A stretch of 58,366 nucleotides of DNA from Gracilimonas sp040904925 (GTDB lineage Bacteria > Bacteroidota > Rhodothermia > Balneolales > Balneolaceae). The stretch covers positions 1 through 58,366 of the forward strand of contig JBBDSP010000001.1 of assembly GCA_040904925.1 (NCBI GenBank). Direction: 5' to 3'. Each line of letters starts with the position of its first letter. The first letter of the stretch is position 1. A program made the translations under genes and the position numbers. The notes beneath the pieces are model-generated. The model worked only from the letters and a program-made list of their open reading frames with translations. It was not told the origin of the DNA and searched no databases. Below are positions 8,987-18,269 of this stretch, one piece after another.

Positions 8987-9637
8987 TTGTTACAGAATGA
9001 TTTTCACAAATATCTTCAGCTAAAGCTTAATTACTCCCTTCCGGGGAGAAATGCACAAAAGAAAATGGCTCCTTACCCGGTGAATGGGACCAATAGCATC
9101 CGTAATTATGAGCCTGCCAATGATGATTTTAGAAATAGTAGCGTATTGGTTCCGCTTATAACCTGGAAAGAAGAACTTGAAGTAATCCTTACTTTAAGAA
9201 CGGAATCCATAAACCATGGCGGGCAGTTGAGTTTCCCCGGCGGGGGGGAAGAAGGTGATGAGAGTATTATCGAAACAGCTCTTAGAGAAGCACAGGAAGA
9301 GATCGGTCTTCACAAAGATGGCGTACATGTAGTTGGCAAATTAACCCCTCTTTATGTCGGACATTCTGATAATATGGTAACTCCGGTCGTAGCCTTTCTG
9401 AAAGAACAACAAACTTTCACTCCAAACCCGAATGAAGTAGATGAGATCATATCCATCCCTATTTCAAAACTTGTTGAAGAACAGAATTTAATTGAGGAAG
9501 ATTGGGACTTGAGAGGCACTCCTTATCGCGTTCCATTTTGGAATATCCACAGGGTTCCGCTTTGGGGGGCCACCGCTATGATGATGAGCGAACTGATCGA
9601 ACTATATAAAGAGTTTTTGGATACAACTTCATCATAA
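8987..9637 (+). CDS. Nudix hydrolase, CoA pyrophosphatase-like
   Basis: 216-residue Nudix enzyme. The complete Nudix box runs from Gly86 to Leu108 (GxxxxxE, REAQEEIGL). The upstream motif LSFPGG and the downstream PxYVGHSDNMVTPVVAF segment match the NudL/YeaB group that cleaves coenzyme A. The first in-frame start is TTG 8987, because a stop lies just upstream; the next ATG (M27) would remove the LPGRNAQ segment typical of this group, so the TTG is preferred. No strong ribosome-binding site was seen. Confidence 0.85.
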   Translation: MLQNDFHKYLQLKLNYSLPGRNAQKKMAPYPVNGTNSIRNYEPANDDFRNSSVLVPLITWKEELEVILTLRTESINHGGQLSFPGGGEEGDESIIETALREAQEEIGLHKDGVHVVGKLTPLYVGHSDNMVTPVVAFLKEQQTFTPNPNEVDEIISIPISKLVEEQNLIEEDWDLRGTPYRVPFWNIHRVPLWGATAMMMSELIELYKEFLDTTSS

Positions 9638-9695
9638 TCTTCTCAGAAGTTGTTACTAATTCCTATCTTATCGATTCATAAAATTAAAGTTAATT

Positions 9696-10625
9696 ATGTC
9701 ACTTTTATTAGTCGCCAAAAAGAGGGATTTCACCTCGCTAAAAGAAGCCTTGCTCGAAAAGGATCCTAATCTTGATGTTGAGATCTGGCCACGGGTTGAA
9801 AATAAGGAAAGAGTGCAATTTGCGGTCTGTTGGAATCATCCTAATGAAGTGCTGGGAAATTACCCAAACCTCAAGGCCGTGTCTTCTTTAGGAGCAGGAG
9901 TAAATCATTTATTGGAAGACGAAAGCCTTTCATCTGATATTCCTATTTGCCGATTGATCACCGGATCACTGCAAGAACAGATGGCAGAATATGTATTGAA
10001 TGCAATTACAAATTACAGGCTCCATATCGATCAGTACAGAGAACAAAAGAAAAAGGGCATTTGGGAACAAAAAAGTTCTATCCCAAAAAAATACAGTGCT
10101 GTAGGCATTATGGGATTGGGGGAAATGGGTACTAATGTTTCAACATTGTTGTCCAAACATGGATATCCGGTCTTTGGCTGGTCACGTTCTAAGAAAAACA
10201 TAGATGGCGTGACTTCTTTTGCGGGGAAAGACCAGCTGGAAAATTTTCTTTCTGAAACTAATATTCTTGTGAATCTGCTGCCACTTACCGATGAGACTGA
10301 AAGTATTTTAGATCTGGACCTTTTTAAAAAACTTAAAAAGCCTGCTTACCTGATCAACGTTGGGCGGGGAAATCATCTGGTGGAAGAAGATCTGATCTAT
10401 GCTTTTGATATGGATCTGCTTAAAGGCGCTTGCCTTGATGTTTTTGAAGAAGAACCCTTGCCACAAAACCATTCCTTCTGGAATCGCAAGCAGATCATGA
10501 TAACCCCACATATTGCGGCCATCACTCCTGCCAAAGAAGCCGCTGAGGTTTTGGTTGAGAATTATAAACGGGCTATGTCTGGGATGAATCTAATGTATGA
10601 AGTGGATCGAGAGAAGGGGTATTAG
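9696..10625 (+). CDS. D-2-hydroxyacid dehydrogenase, GhrA-like (glyoxylate/hydroxypyruvate reductase)
   Basis: 309-residue NAD(P)-dependent dehydrogenase. The Rossmann motif GLGEMG covers residues 140-145, and SRSKK after the second strand favours NADPH. Catalytic Arg224 (NVGRGNH), the Glu of FEEEPLP and His272 (TPHIAA) are all in place. The N-terminal half carries the GhrA pattern SLGAGVNHLL. It likely reduces glyoxylate or hydroxypyruvate. It follows the Nudix gene by 58 bases on the same strand and may be co-transcribed. Confidence 0.85.
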   Translation: MSLLLVAKKRDFTSLKEALLEKDPNLDVEIWPRVENKERVQFAVCWNHPNEVLGNYPNLKAVSSLGAGVNHLLEDESLSSDIPICRLITGSLQEQMAEYVLNAITNYRLHIDQYREQKKKGIWEQKSSIPKKYSAVGIMGLGEMGTNVSTLLSKHGYPVFGWSRSKKNIDGVTSFAGKDQLENFLSETNILVNLLPLTDETESILDLDLFKKLKKPAYLINVGRGNHLVEEDLIYAFDMDLLKGACLDVFEEEPLPQNHSFWNRKQIMITPHIAAITPAKEAAEVLVENYKRAMSGMNLMYEVDREKGY

Positions 10626-10635
10626 GGGAAAGTTG

Positions 10636-10663
10636 TCAGCTGTCAGACTTTAGCTATCAGCTT
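10636..10663. repeat. Heptamer repeat, locus 1
   Basis: Four consecutive 7-mers TCAGCTG, TCAGACT, TTAGCTA and TCAGCTT lie just after the GhrA-like gene. A second run of the same heptamers is at 10810-10837. Confidence 0.7.
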
Positions 10664-10710
10664 TGCTCACTTTAGAATGGAACGCGTGGCTCGAAAAAAC
10701 TATACTGTAG

Positions 10711-10740
10711 AACTAGCGCAAGCGTCACGCTTGTGCAGTG
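10711..10740. repeat. REP-like palindrome, family 2
   Basis: Imperfect palindrome whose minus strand reads CACAAGCGTGACGCTTGCGC and then CTAGTTCTA. The copy at 46981 matches it over about 40 bases, including flanking sequence. Confidence 0.7.
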
Positions 10741-10762
10741 TTGATTAAGGAAATAATTGGTC

Positions 10763-10783
10763 CAAGCGGGACACTTGAACTAG
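10763..10783. repeat. Degenerate REP-like palindrome, family 2
   Basis: CAAGCGGGACACTTG followed by AACTAG is a decayed plus-strand copy of the neighbouring element, lying 23 bases after it in opposite orientation. Confidence 0.5.
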
Positions 10784-10809
10784 ATCAGAGAAGGGGGGTA
10801 TTAAAACTT

Positions 10810-10837
10810 TTAGCTTCCAGGCGTCAGCTATCAGCTA
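10810..10837. repeat. Heptamer repeat, locus 2
   Basis: 7-mers TTAGCTT, CCAGGCG, TCAGCTA and TCAGCTA; the last one supplies the final codon and stop of crcB. Confidence 0.7.
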
Positions 10838-11223
10838 AAAAACTTCACCAACTGATACCCCACCCAAACAAGAGCCAATCCAAAAACAACCTGAATCCCA
10901 ACATTCAACAGGCTCATTAATAATTTACCATTCTCCCAAAGCAGAAAGGTTTCGTGGGAGAAAGTTGAGAAGGTGGTAAATCCACCTAAAATTCCTACAA
11001 AAATGAAGAGACGGAATTCGGAATTTCCCCAGGACTTGAGTTCAAATAATCCGGCCAGAAATCCAATCAATAAACAACCAATAAGATTTGCAGCTATGGT
11101 TCCATAGGGAAATTTACTGTCCGGAAATTGAGATTGGGCTAAAACGGAGATGAGGTAACGAAAAACGGCTCCAATAAAACCACCGGAGCCGACTGCAAAT
11201 AATTTAACCCATTCAATGTTCAT
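10831..11223 (-). CDS. crcB: Fluoride channel CrcB/Fluc
   Basis: 130-residue protein with four membrane helices that exports fluoride as a dual-topology dimer. GGFIGAVFRYLIS at the first helix and GILGGFTTFSTFSHET at the third, with the phenylalanine box, are the family signatures. It starts one base after the ilvE stop, so it is translated from the ilvE transcript rather than from its own promoter. No fluoride riboswitch was seen before ilvE. Its last codon and stop lie inside a heptamer repeat. Confidence 0.93.
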   Translation of the reverse strand: MNIEWVKLFAVGSGGFIGAVFRYLISVLAQSQFPDSKFPYGTIAANLIGCLLIGFLAGLFELKSWGNSEFRLFIFVGILGGFTTFSTFSHETFLLWENGKLLMSLLNVGIQVVFGLALVWVGYQLVKFFS

Positions 11224-11224
11224 A

Positions 11225-12316
11225 TCAGAACTTTACAGAATGAATCCAGCCATACTTATCTTGTGCACGGCCATATTGGATGTCCGTGATCTTGTCAAAG
11301 CATTTTTGAGCAAATTCACCGGGCTTCTCACGATCAAGCTCTAAGTTTTTACCTTTGTGGTGAATAAGTCCAACAGGTGATACAACTGCAGCTGTACCTG
11401 AGCCAAATACTTCTTTCAATTCACCTTTCTCGTGAGCTTCAAAAATTTCGTTAATTGAAATTCTACGTTCTTCAACATTCAGACCCCATTCTTTGGCAAG
11501 AGCGATCACCGAGCGACGAGTTACTCCCGGGAGAATAGATCCTGTTAATGCGGGAGTCACAAGTGTATCACCGATCAAAAAATGGATATTCATGGTGCCT
11601 ACTTCTTCCACGTACTTATGCTCTTTCGCATCTAACCAAAGAACCTGAGTATAGCCATCCGCTTTGGCTTTTTTAGCAGGAAGAAAACTTCCCGCGTAAT
11701 TACCTGCGGCTTTGGCCTCCCCGGTTCCGCCCTTTACAGCGCGTACATATTCATCGGTTGTCGTTAGAGAAACAGGATTAAATCCTTCTGAGTAATAGGC
11801 CCCAACAGGCGATGTAATAATCTGATAGGTAAATTTATCAGATGATCGGGCGGCGAGAAGGTCATCAGATGCAAAAATAAAGGGGCGAATATAAAGAGCG
11901 GTTCCTGATCTTTTTGGGATCCACTGATGGTCCATTTTGATGAGGTTCTCAAGTGCCTCAATAAAAATTTCATATGATGTTTCAGGAATACATATACGTC
12001 TGCAGGAGTTATTAAAGCGCTCATGATGAGCTTTAGGTCTGAAGATATTAACCGTATGTTCATCTACATAATATGCTTTCATTCCTTCAAAAACAGCCTG
12101 ACCGTAATGTAATACATTCGTGGCCGGTGTCATCTCAAAGGGAGCATAGGGTTTGATAATGGGTTCTCCCCATCTGTCATCTTCAAACTCCATTTCAAAC
12201 ATGTGGTCAGAGAATTTTCGACCAAACACAAGGTTATTAAAATCAACCTCATGTATACGGCTTTCTTCTACTGGTTCTATAGTAATATGGGTATTCGTAA
12301 TTATCTCGTTCATCAT
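11225..12316 (-). CDS. ilvE: Branched-chain amino acid aminotransferase
   Basis: Transfers the amino group between leucine, isoleucine or valine and 2-oxoglutarate. 363 residues, the length of the eukaryote-like type II BCAT group. FEGMKAYY, RIC-IPETSYE and the PLP-lysine segment EAKAAGNYA with Lys202 are clear. EVGTMNIHF and GSILPGVTRRS for PLP phosphate binding follow. Tandem ATG codons at 12316 and 12313 make the exact start ambiguous by one residue. It forms an operon with crcB. Confidence 0.95.
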   Translation of the reverse strand: MMNEIITNTHITIEPVEESRIHEVDFNNLVFGRKFSDHMFEMEFEDDRWGEPIIKPYAPFEMTPATNVLHYGQAVFEGMKAYYVDEHTVNIFRPKAHHERFNNSCRRICIPETSYEIFIEALENLIKMDHQWIPKRSGTALYIRPFIFASDDLLAARSSDKFTYQIITSPVGAYYSEGFNPVSLTTTDEYVRAVKGGTGEAKAAGNYAGSFLPAKKAKADGYTQVLWLDAKEHKYVEEVGTMNIHFLIGDTLVTPALTGSILPGVTRRSVIALAKEWGLNVEERRISINEIFEAHEKGELKEVFGSGTAAVVSPVGLIHHKGKNLELDREKPGEFAQKCFDKITDIQYGRAQDKYGWIHSVKF

Positions 12317-12386
12317 GATATTAAAATAACATGTTTCCGATTAAATAACAGTGATTCTAGTGTTAATTAATTTAGAATCCCATTTT

Positions 12387-15188
12387 TTAGCCGGTACTTT
12401 GCATTGCTGCGGCAATTCCGTTGATATTTAAAAATAAGGCTTCAGTCAGCTTCTCTTTACCTTTTTCGGTTTCTGTTTTTTTCCATCTCTTTAGTAATTC
12501 TGCCTGAATAAAATTCATTGGATATGTAAAAGGATTTCGGAATAAAATCGAATTTTGAATCACTTTATTATGGTCTAAAATATGATCAAATCCTGTAATA
12601 GAAGTCATCCATTTCTCGGTTTCCTTGAACTGCTCTATCAATTTTCTATGAAATTTAGACTCTTCCTGATTATACAGAGCAGAAGTCGGAAGATGAGTTC
12701 TTGCCATCTCCCGCTGAGAGTTATTTAGCACCGTTCTGAAAAATGTCCATTCTTTATTCCATTTTTGCAGAATATCCAGGGTATGATCATTTGACGCTGA
12801 TACTTTATTCAGCCCAGCGCTGAGCCCATACCATCCCGGGGTGTTATATCGAAGCTGTGTCCATGCAAATACCCATGGGATGGCCCTCAAGCTGTTGAAA
12901 TCCATTTTATCGGACGAACCTCTTGATACCGGACGGGATGCGATCGGTAATTTCCCAATATGCTCGATCGGTGAGATACCGGAATACCAATCCCAGAATT
13001 CAGGATCATCAATAAGATCACGATATGCTTTCATTGAAGTTTCTGATAGTTGCTCAATAAGCTTTCGCTCTTCTTCTTTTCCGGATAGATAACCGGGCAA
13101 TTCAGAATATTGAGCCATAGTCACCTTCGAAACGGCATTCACAATTTGCTCGAGGTGCCGATGTGTGATCGAAGAGAGCATATATCGAAATGAAATAACC
13201 TCGCCCTGTTCAGTAAATCGAATTCGTCCGTTATTAGCTACGGCCGGCATGGCAACGATCGCCTGATTTGACTGTCCTCCGCCACGGCCAACTGTTCCGC
13301 CCCGGCCATGGAACAGCCGGAAATCAACTTCGTGCTTCCGACAAACAGTTCCTAATTCGTATTGGGCTTTATTGAGTGCCCAGTTGGCCATCCAATATCC
13401 ACCGTCTTTATTAGAATCAGAATATCCCAGCATAATTTCCTGAAAATTTCCGCGGGATCTGAGGTGATTGGAGTAAAGCTCATGCTCATACATCTGCCCC
13501 ATCAGTTCCGCGCTGTTTTCAAGATCTTCAATGGTTTCAAACAACGGAACCACATCTAATTTACTTTCAACTTCATCATTCTCATTCTTCCAAAGACCTA
13601 CTTCTTTTGCGATCAGCATTACTTCCAGCATATCGCTTATGCCGTGAGTCATACTGATGATATAGCTCCCAAAAATGTCCGGATTCAATTTCAGCATATC
13701 GCGGATCTCCTCGAAAACGGTTATCACTTTTTCCGAAACCTCTGAGCGGCTACTTTTAACCGGACTTAGGGGACGAGGATTTGAAAGCTCCTGAACCAGA
13801 ACATCGATCTTATCTCCCTCGCTCAGCTCACCATAATTATCCAATACCTTCGCTTTAGCCAGTAATTCTTGCACGGTTTCTTCATGCAATCCGCTATGCT
13901 GACGAATATCTAATCCGCTTAAATGAAAGCCAAAGGTTTTGGCCCGGATGATCATATCCTGTAACCTGCCCTGCTCAGCAAGTCCGGGTAGTCCATTTTC
14001 AACCAGACTTTCCCGAATTAATTCCAGGTCATCAATAAATTCCTGAGCAGTATATTTCTGAGACTGCTTCAGAATTTCTTTTTTATCTCCATCGAGCACA
14101 CTCAACATGAACTCGATCTTTTCCATGATGTGCACCATCTTCCGTCGATATAATTCATGCTGATAACGACGCTTGATCCGCTCCTCGATAGGGAAGTTTT
14201 TTTCATCTTCTTCAAGAGATGACTTAAGTGAATCTGAAACCCCCTTCTGTTTTTTTGAAACACTCAGATATCTGCGTAACTCATTCAGATCTTTCAAATA
14301 CATACTCAGCACTGTTTTACGCTGCTGAATCACTGTATTCCAGGTTACATTGGAAGTCACATTCGGGTTTCCATCACGGTCACTCCCGATCCACGATCTA
14401 TATTTCAGCACTATAGGCACTTCCGGGCGTTTGTTGTAGTAGGTGTCAAAAGCCTGGCGGATATCGCGGTACAAGATCGGAATTGAATCCCAGATAGAAT
14501 GCGTAAAATAGAACAACCCGTTTTCAACTTCATCCTCTACTGAAAGTCGCTCAGCTCGAACTTCATCTGTCACTAAAAGCAGATTCAGCTGATTCATTAT
14601 TTCACCGCGCAGATCAATTTTTTCATCCGGGGTGATATCGCTGTCGCCCAGACGGGATATCATGGAAGCAATTTCCTGTTGTTTCAGCAACACACTGCGA
14701 CGGCGGGCTTCCGTTGGATGAGCAGTTATGGTTGGCTGAATATCCATCTGCCGGAAAATATCCAGAGCTTCCTCATAGCTGTAGCCCTCCTCTCTCATTT
14801 TATATACCGATTCAGCAATACTCTCCTTTCGGGGAGAATCCGGTGTTTCTTCAAATTCTCTGTGCCGGTTCACCCTACTGATCTCATACTGTTCCAGCGA
14901 ATTAACAAGATGAAAGAACGTGGTGTACATCCGCAGGATCTCTTTGATCTCATCTAGTGAAAGACCTTCCATTTCTTTCTGCAGTTTTTTCAGACTGACC
15001 TCATCTCCTTCATCAAGGGCTTTTGCACTTTCTAATGGGAGCCTTCCCAGTTTTTCTACGAAATCCTTACCATGTTTTTCGGCAGCAAGTTCTTCTAAAA
15101 TCTCCGTTAGTTTAGTAACCCGTTTTGAAAGACTTTGACTAATTTCACTGCTTTCAGCAAGATCATTTACGGTTTGTTTCCAATTCAT
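12387..15188 (-). CDS. ppc: Phosphoenolpyruvate carboxylase
   Basis: Fixes bicarbonate onto PEP to give oxaloacetate, replenishing the citric acid cycle. 933 residues, slightly longer than E. coli Ppc. The catalytic histidine motif TAHPTEARRRSVL is near residue 156. GSDRDGNPNVT and the glycine-rich FHGRGGTVGRGGG loop near residue 620 are intact, as is a C-terminal segment ending NGIAAAMQSTG. Regulatory residues for allosteric control were not assessed. Confidence 0.97.
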   Translation of the reverse strand: MNWKQTVNDLAESSEISQSLSKRVTKLTEILEELAAEKHGKDFVEKLGRLPLESAKALDEGDEVSLKKLQKEMEGLSLDEIKEILRMYTTFFHLVNSLEQYEISRVNRHREFEETPDSPRKESIAESVYKMREEGYSYEEALDIFRQMDIQPTITAHPTEARRRSVLLKQQEIASMISRLGDSDITPDEKIDLRGEIMNQLNLLLVTDEVRAERLSVEDEVENGLFYFTHSIWDSIPILYRDIRQAFDTYYNKRPEVPIVLKYRSWIGSDRDGNPNVTSNVTWNTVIQQRKTVLSMYLKDLNELRRYLSVSKKQKGVSDSLKSSLEEDEKNFPIEERIKRRYQHELYRRKMVHIMEKIEFMLSVLDGDKKEILKQSQKYTAQEFIDDLELIRESLVENGLPGLAEQGRLQDMIIRAKTFGFHLSGLDIRQHSGLHEETVQELLAKAKVLDNYGELSEGDKIDVLVQELSNPRPLSPVKSSRSEVSEKVITVFEEIRDMLKLNPDIFGSYIISMTHGISDMLEVMLIAKEVGLWKNENDEVESKLDVVPLFETIEDLENSAELMGQMYEHELYSNHLRSRGNFQEIMLGYSDSNKDGGYWMANWALNKAQYELGTVCRKHEVDFRLFHGRGGTVGRGGGQSNQAIVAMPAVANNGRIRFTEQGEVISFRYMLSSITHRHLEQIVNAVSKVTMAQYSELPGYLSGKEEERKLIEQLSETSMKAYRDLIDDPEFWDWYSGISPIEHIGKLPIASRPVSRGSSDKMDFNSLRAIPWVFAWTQLRYNTPGWYGLSAGLNKVSASNDHTLDILQKWNKEWTFFRTVLNNSQREMARTHLPTSALYNQEESKFHRKLIEQFKETEKWMTSITGFDHILDHNKVIQNSILFRNPFTYPMNFIQAELLKRWKKTETEKGKEKLTEALFLNINGIAAAMQSTG

Positions 15189-15290
15189 GAATGTGTTATT
15201 TGAGTGAGTGTAAGTGAGAAATTTAAGGTATAAATAATTGAACTCTTTTATACTTTCAGGAATCCATAACCTCCACTATAATTACATAAA

Positions 15291-15869
15291 ATGAGTATAA
15301 AACGTTGCGACTGGGTTGAAGACACTTTTCCGGAATACATTGAATATCACGATAAAGAATGGGGTGTACCCGTTCATGACGACCGAGCTCATTTCGAGTT
15401 TCTGATTCTCGAGGGCGCCCAGGCCGGCCTCAGTTGGTCCACCATTCTCAAGCGCCGGGATGGATATAGAAATGCCTTTGCTAATTTTGATCCTAAAAAA
15501 GTTGCACAATTTGATGAAACTAAGATTCAGGAATTACTGCAAGATGAAGGCATTATTCGCAATAAACTGAAGGTAAGGTCGGCTGTGACCAACGCTCAGC
15601 TGTTTCTTGAAATTCAAAAAGAATTCGGAAATTTCGATACCTACATCTGGGAGTTTGTTGGGGGTGAGCCGATCATAAACCACTGGAAAAGCATGAAGGA
15701 AGTTCCCGCCACCACCAAAGAATCAGATGCCCTCAGCAAAGACCTGAAAAATCGTGGATTCAAATTTGTGGGAAGCACCATCATGTACGCCCATATGCAG
15801 GCCTGTGGTCTGGTGATGGATCATACAGTGGATTGTTTTCGCTACGCAAAGCTTGCGAATATTGAATAA
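15291..15869 (+). CDS. tag: DNA-3-methyladenine glycosylase I
   Basis: Removes 3-methyladenine from alkylated DNA. 192 residues. Zinc-ligand pattern: Cys6 (RCDW), His in EYHDKEWG, and the C-terminal His and Cys of MDHTVDCFRY. The active-site segment LEGAQAGLSWSTILKRR carries the catalytic Glu. The gene is divergent from ppc. Its last 13 bases belong to a 21-bp near-tandem duplication that continues beyond the stop. Confidence 0.95.
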   Translation: MSIKRCDWVEDTFPEYIEYHDKEWGVPVHDDRAHFEFLILEGAQAGLSWSTILKRRDGYRNAFANFDPKKVAQFDETKIQELLQDEGIIRNKLKVRSAVTNAQLFLEIQKEFGNFDTYIWEFVGGEPIINHWKSMKEVPATTKESDALSKDLKNRGFKFVGSTIMYAHMQACGLVMDHTVDCFRYAKLANIE

Positions 15870-15898
15870 TAAGTACGGAATATTGAATATCTAAGTAC
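15857..15898. repeat. Heptamer repeat, locus 3 (21-bp near-tandem duplication)
   Basis: GAATATTGAATAATAAGTAC is followed by a second version with small changes. Each unit is three heptamers. The first unit contains the tag stop codon. Confidence 0.65.
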
Positions 15899-15928
15899 TT
15901 TACTATCCTTTATCTACGTCTTACAAAC

Positions 15929-15956
15929 CGCTCCAACGCAGAGCGTGTGGAGCGAG
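15929..15956. repeat. REP-like palindrome, family 1
   Basis: 28-bp hairpin: arms CGCTCCA and TGGAGCG around ACGC-AGA-GCGT, with one bulged G. An identical 28-bp copy is at 29965-29992. Confidence 0.8.
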
Positions 15957-16086
15957 TAGTTAATTTTGACTTCCATTCCATCCATCACCCGGCTCTCTGG
16001 AATTTTAACTACTAATCATATTCAATCTGAGCCGAATGATGGATTATTGAATATCACTTATACCTTGAGTATTCCTTGTCATCCTT

Positions 16087-16109
16087 TTTCCAATCGCTCT
16101 GCGTTGGAA
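16087..16109. repeat. REP-like palindrome, family 1 (inverted copy)
   Basis: TTCCAA-TCGC-TCT-GCG-TTGGAA. Its minus strand shares CCAACGCAGAGCG with the copy at 15929, so the two form an inverted pair about 130 bases apart at the 3' end of the MBL-rhodanese gene. Confidence 0.7.
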
Positions 16110-16120
16110 CAAACTCTCAG

Positions 16121-17524
16121 CTATTTTGCTAACCACTCTTCAATCAGATCATCCACATATTTTACTGCAAAATCTTCTCTTTCAAGTAAGGCAGAAGCTA
16201 CGGCCGAACGCGCTCCAGTGCGGCAAGAAACCATCACCGATTTATCTTTCGGCACCTCATCCATTCGTTCCAAAAGACGGGTGTGGGCGATGTTCAGTGC
16301 ACCGGTAATATGGCCTTCATCAAATTCTGATCTTTTCCGAACATCCAGCAAATAAGCTTCTCCGGATTTCAGGTATTCTTCTGTTTTTTTAAAATCAATG
16401 GTTTCTGTTGTGAATAACTCTCCACCCCTGTTCTCAAATTCTTTGAGCTGTTCCGGTGTGGCATAACCGGCAATATCATCCAGTCCAATTCGGATCAGAT
16501 CCAGAACGGCCTCTTCAACTTTTTCTTCCTCAATGATCAAAAAGATCTGCTCCTCTTCTTTGATGTATGAGCCTGCTACTGTATTGAATGCTTTATTCAA
16601 TGGCGAAAGCAGAGATCCTTCAATATGCCCGGCCATAAAAGCATATCGATCTCGCGCGTCCAAGATCACCCCTCCTGAGATTCGAACTCTTCCAATCATT
16701 TGCTCTACGGTAATATTCTCCGGCTGTGGAATTTTACCAAGCACTTTCGGGCCTTTTTTGTTATCCCGTTTCATCCGGGCAAAGTACAATGGCGGTTCGG
16801 GCTGTCCGTCTAAGATATAATCCACAAAATCCTGTTCAGTGATCGCAGCTTTGATCGAATTATTAAATCGATTTTCGTACCCCACCGTTGATTCAGGAAT
16901 TGCACTCAATGCTTTACCACAGGCACTACCCGCCCCATGTCCCGGCCATACCTGCCAGTAACCCGGCATATCCTTAAATTCCTGAATCGACTGAAACATT
17001 ACTTTAGCAGAATCAACCATCGCGCCTTTTTGTCCTGCTGCCGTTTCCAGCAAATCAGGCCGACCAACATCTCCCACAAAAATAAAATCTCCGGAAAGGA
17101 TTCCCATAGGCTCATCGGTTGCAACTCCATCGGCTACCAGAAAACTGAGGTGTTCAGGAGTATGTCCCGGCGTATGTTTTACGGTGAATTTGATATTTCC
17201 GATCGCATACTCGTCCCCTTCTTTCAGTAGCTGATAGTCATAATCACTTTCAATCACCCATACGTATTTCCAGTCGGCATCACCTTCATCCGAGACCAAA
17301 ATTTTCACTCCTTCTTCTGCAAATTCCCGAAGCCCGGAAAGATAATCAGCGTGAATGTGCGTTTCGGTTGCAGCAATTATCTTTAAATTATTTTTCTGTG
17401 CAGCTTTTTTATAGCGATCTATATCGCGCATTGGGTCCACAACAATGGCTTCACCTGAAGCCTGACATCCGATCAGGTAGGCATATTGCGCCAGTTTTTC
17501 TTCATAAATTTGCTGAAAAAACAT
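16121..17524 (-). CDS. MBL-fold/rhodanese fusion, persulfide dioxygenase-like (copy 1)
   Basis: 467 residues: a metallo-beta-lactamase domain (about 1-240) followed by two rhodanese domains. Metal ligands are His56, His58 and Asp60 of THIHADY, His121 and Asp146. The fourth position of the classic HxHxDH motif is Tyr61 instead of His, which fits a mononuclear-iron site as in ETHE1 persulfide dioxygenases. The first rhodanese domain lacks its cysteine; the second keeps Cys434 (SCRTGARS). Likely role: oxidation of protein or glutathione persulfide to sulfite with sulfur transfer. It is paralogous to the gene at 20481 and separated from that cluster by an opposing methyltransferase gene. Confidence 0.85.
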   Translation of the reverse strand: MFFQQIYEEKLAQYAYLIGCQASGEAIVVDPMRDIDRYKKAAQKNNLKIIAATETHIHADYLSGLREFAEEGVKILVSDEGDADWKYVWVIESDYDYQLLKEGDEYAIGNIKFTVKHTPGHTPEHLSFLVADGVATDEPMGILSGDFIFVGDVGRPDLLETAAGQKGAMVDSAKVMFQSIQEFKDMPGYWQVWPGHGAGSACGKALSAIPESTVGYENRFNNSIKAAITEQDFVDYILDGQPEPPLYFARMKRDNKKGPKVLGKIPQPENITVEQMIGRVRISGGVILDARDRYAFMAGHIEGSLLSPLNKAFNTVAGSYIKEEEQIFLIIEEEKVEEAVLDLIRIGLDDIAGYATPEQLKEFENRGGELFTTETIDFKKTEEYLKSGEAYLLDVRKRSEFDEGHITGALNIAHTRLLERMDEVPKDKSVMVSCRTGARSAVASALLEREDFAVKYVDDLIEEWLAK

Positions 17525-17598
17525 GGATTATTTTAGATTACTTTATGTTCAATTGAGCGTGAAGAAAATACTACATCTTAACCCCATCAAAAACTGAA

Positions 17599-18195
17599 AT
17601 GAAAGATTTTTGGAATGAGCAATATTCAGAAACCGATTTTGTATATGGAACTGAGCCCAATCAGTTTTTCAAAGAACAAATTGATCATTTAAACCTTGGG
17701 AAACTCATTCTGCCGGCTGAGGGAGAAGGACGTAATGCCGTTTATGCGGCTCAAAAAGGGTGGGATGTTAAGGCTGTGGATTACAGTAAATCCGGTAAAG
17801 AAAAAGCAATGAAGCTGGCTTCAGAAAAGGATGTTGAGATCAGCTATGATCTCAGTGATCTTGCGGAATATCATTTTGGGAAAGAAAAGTATGATGTAGC
17901 CGCTTTTATCTACGTGCATTTACCACGGTCCATAATCAAAGATGTGTATCGAAATGTGATCAAAAGTTTAAAGCAGAGTGCTAAAATTGTTGTAGAAGTG
18001 TATTCCTTAAATCAACTGGGGCTGGATTCCGGGGGACCAAAAGATGAGCGTATGCTCTATACGGAAGAAAAATTACGAGACCTGCTTTCTGGAACTAATA
18101 TCAAATGGATGGAGGAAATGGAGATCGATCTCAGCGAAGGGAAATATCACGTTGGGAAGGCGATGGTAATTCAGGCAGTGGCAGAGAAGGTTTGA
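17599..18195 (+). CDS. SAM-dependent methyltransferase (TehB-like)
   Basis: 198-residue class I methyltransferase. The SAM-binding loop is atypical but visible as LPAEGEGRNAVYAA near residue 37 (motif I, E/DxGxGxN), followed by VKAVDYS (motif II). FWNEQYS at the N-terminus is shared with tellurite/thiopurine-type methyltransferases. It lies on the opposite strand inside a sulfur-metabolism cluster; a sulfur, selenium or tellurium acceptor is therefore possible but unproven. It converges on the rhodanese gene, and a large inverted repeat lies between them. Confidence 0.7.
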   Translation: MKDFWNEQYSETDFVYGTEPNQFFKEQIDHLNLGKLILPAEGEGRNAVYAAQKGWDVKAVDYSKSGKEKAMKLASEKDVEISYDLSDLAEYHFGKEKYDVAAFIYVHLPRSIIKDVYRNVIKSLKQSAKIVVEVYSLNQLGLDSGGPKDERMLYTEEKLRDLLSGTNIKWMEEMEIDLSEGKYHVGKAMVIQAVAEKV

Positions 18196-18205
18196 TCTAT
18201 AACAA

Positions 18206-18269
18206 ATTTAATGAAAACGTAGAGGCGCAAAATCTTACGTCTCTACGGTAAAACATATTTTCATTAAAT
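18206..18269. repeat. Composite inverted repeat with 28-bp REP core (family 3)
   Basis: Outer arms ATTTAATGAAAA and TTTTCATTAAAT are perfect 12-mers. The inner core 18219-18246 is GTAGAGGCG-N10-CGTCTCTAC. It fills the gap between two convergent genes and may end both transcripts. Confidence 0.75.

Noticed and set aside
8968..9000. Ten-codon frame MIPSRHFVTE before the Nudix gene
   Set aside because: Too short to support as a leader peptide; no regulatory amino acid run and no attenuator hairpin follows.
10738..10920. 60-codon open frame between the GhrA-like gene and crcB
   Set aside because: It is built from REP and heptamer repeats and the antisense of crcB, without protein-like composition.
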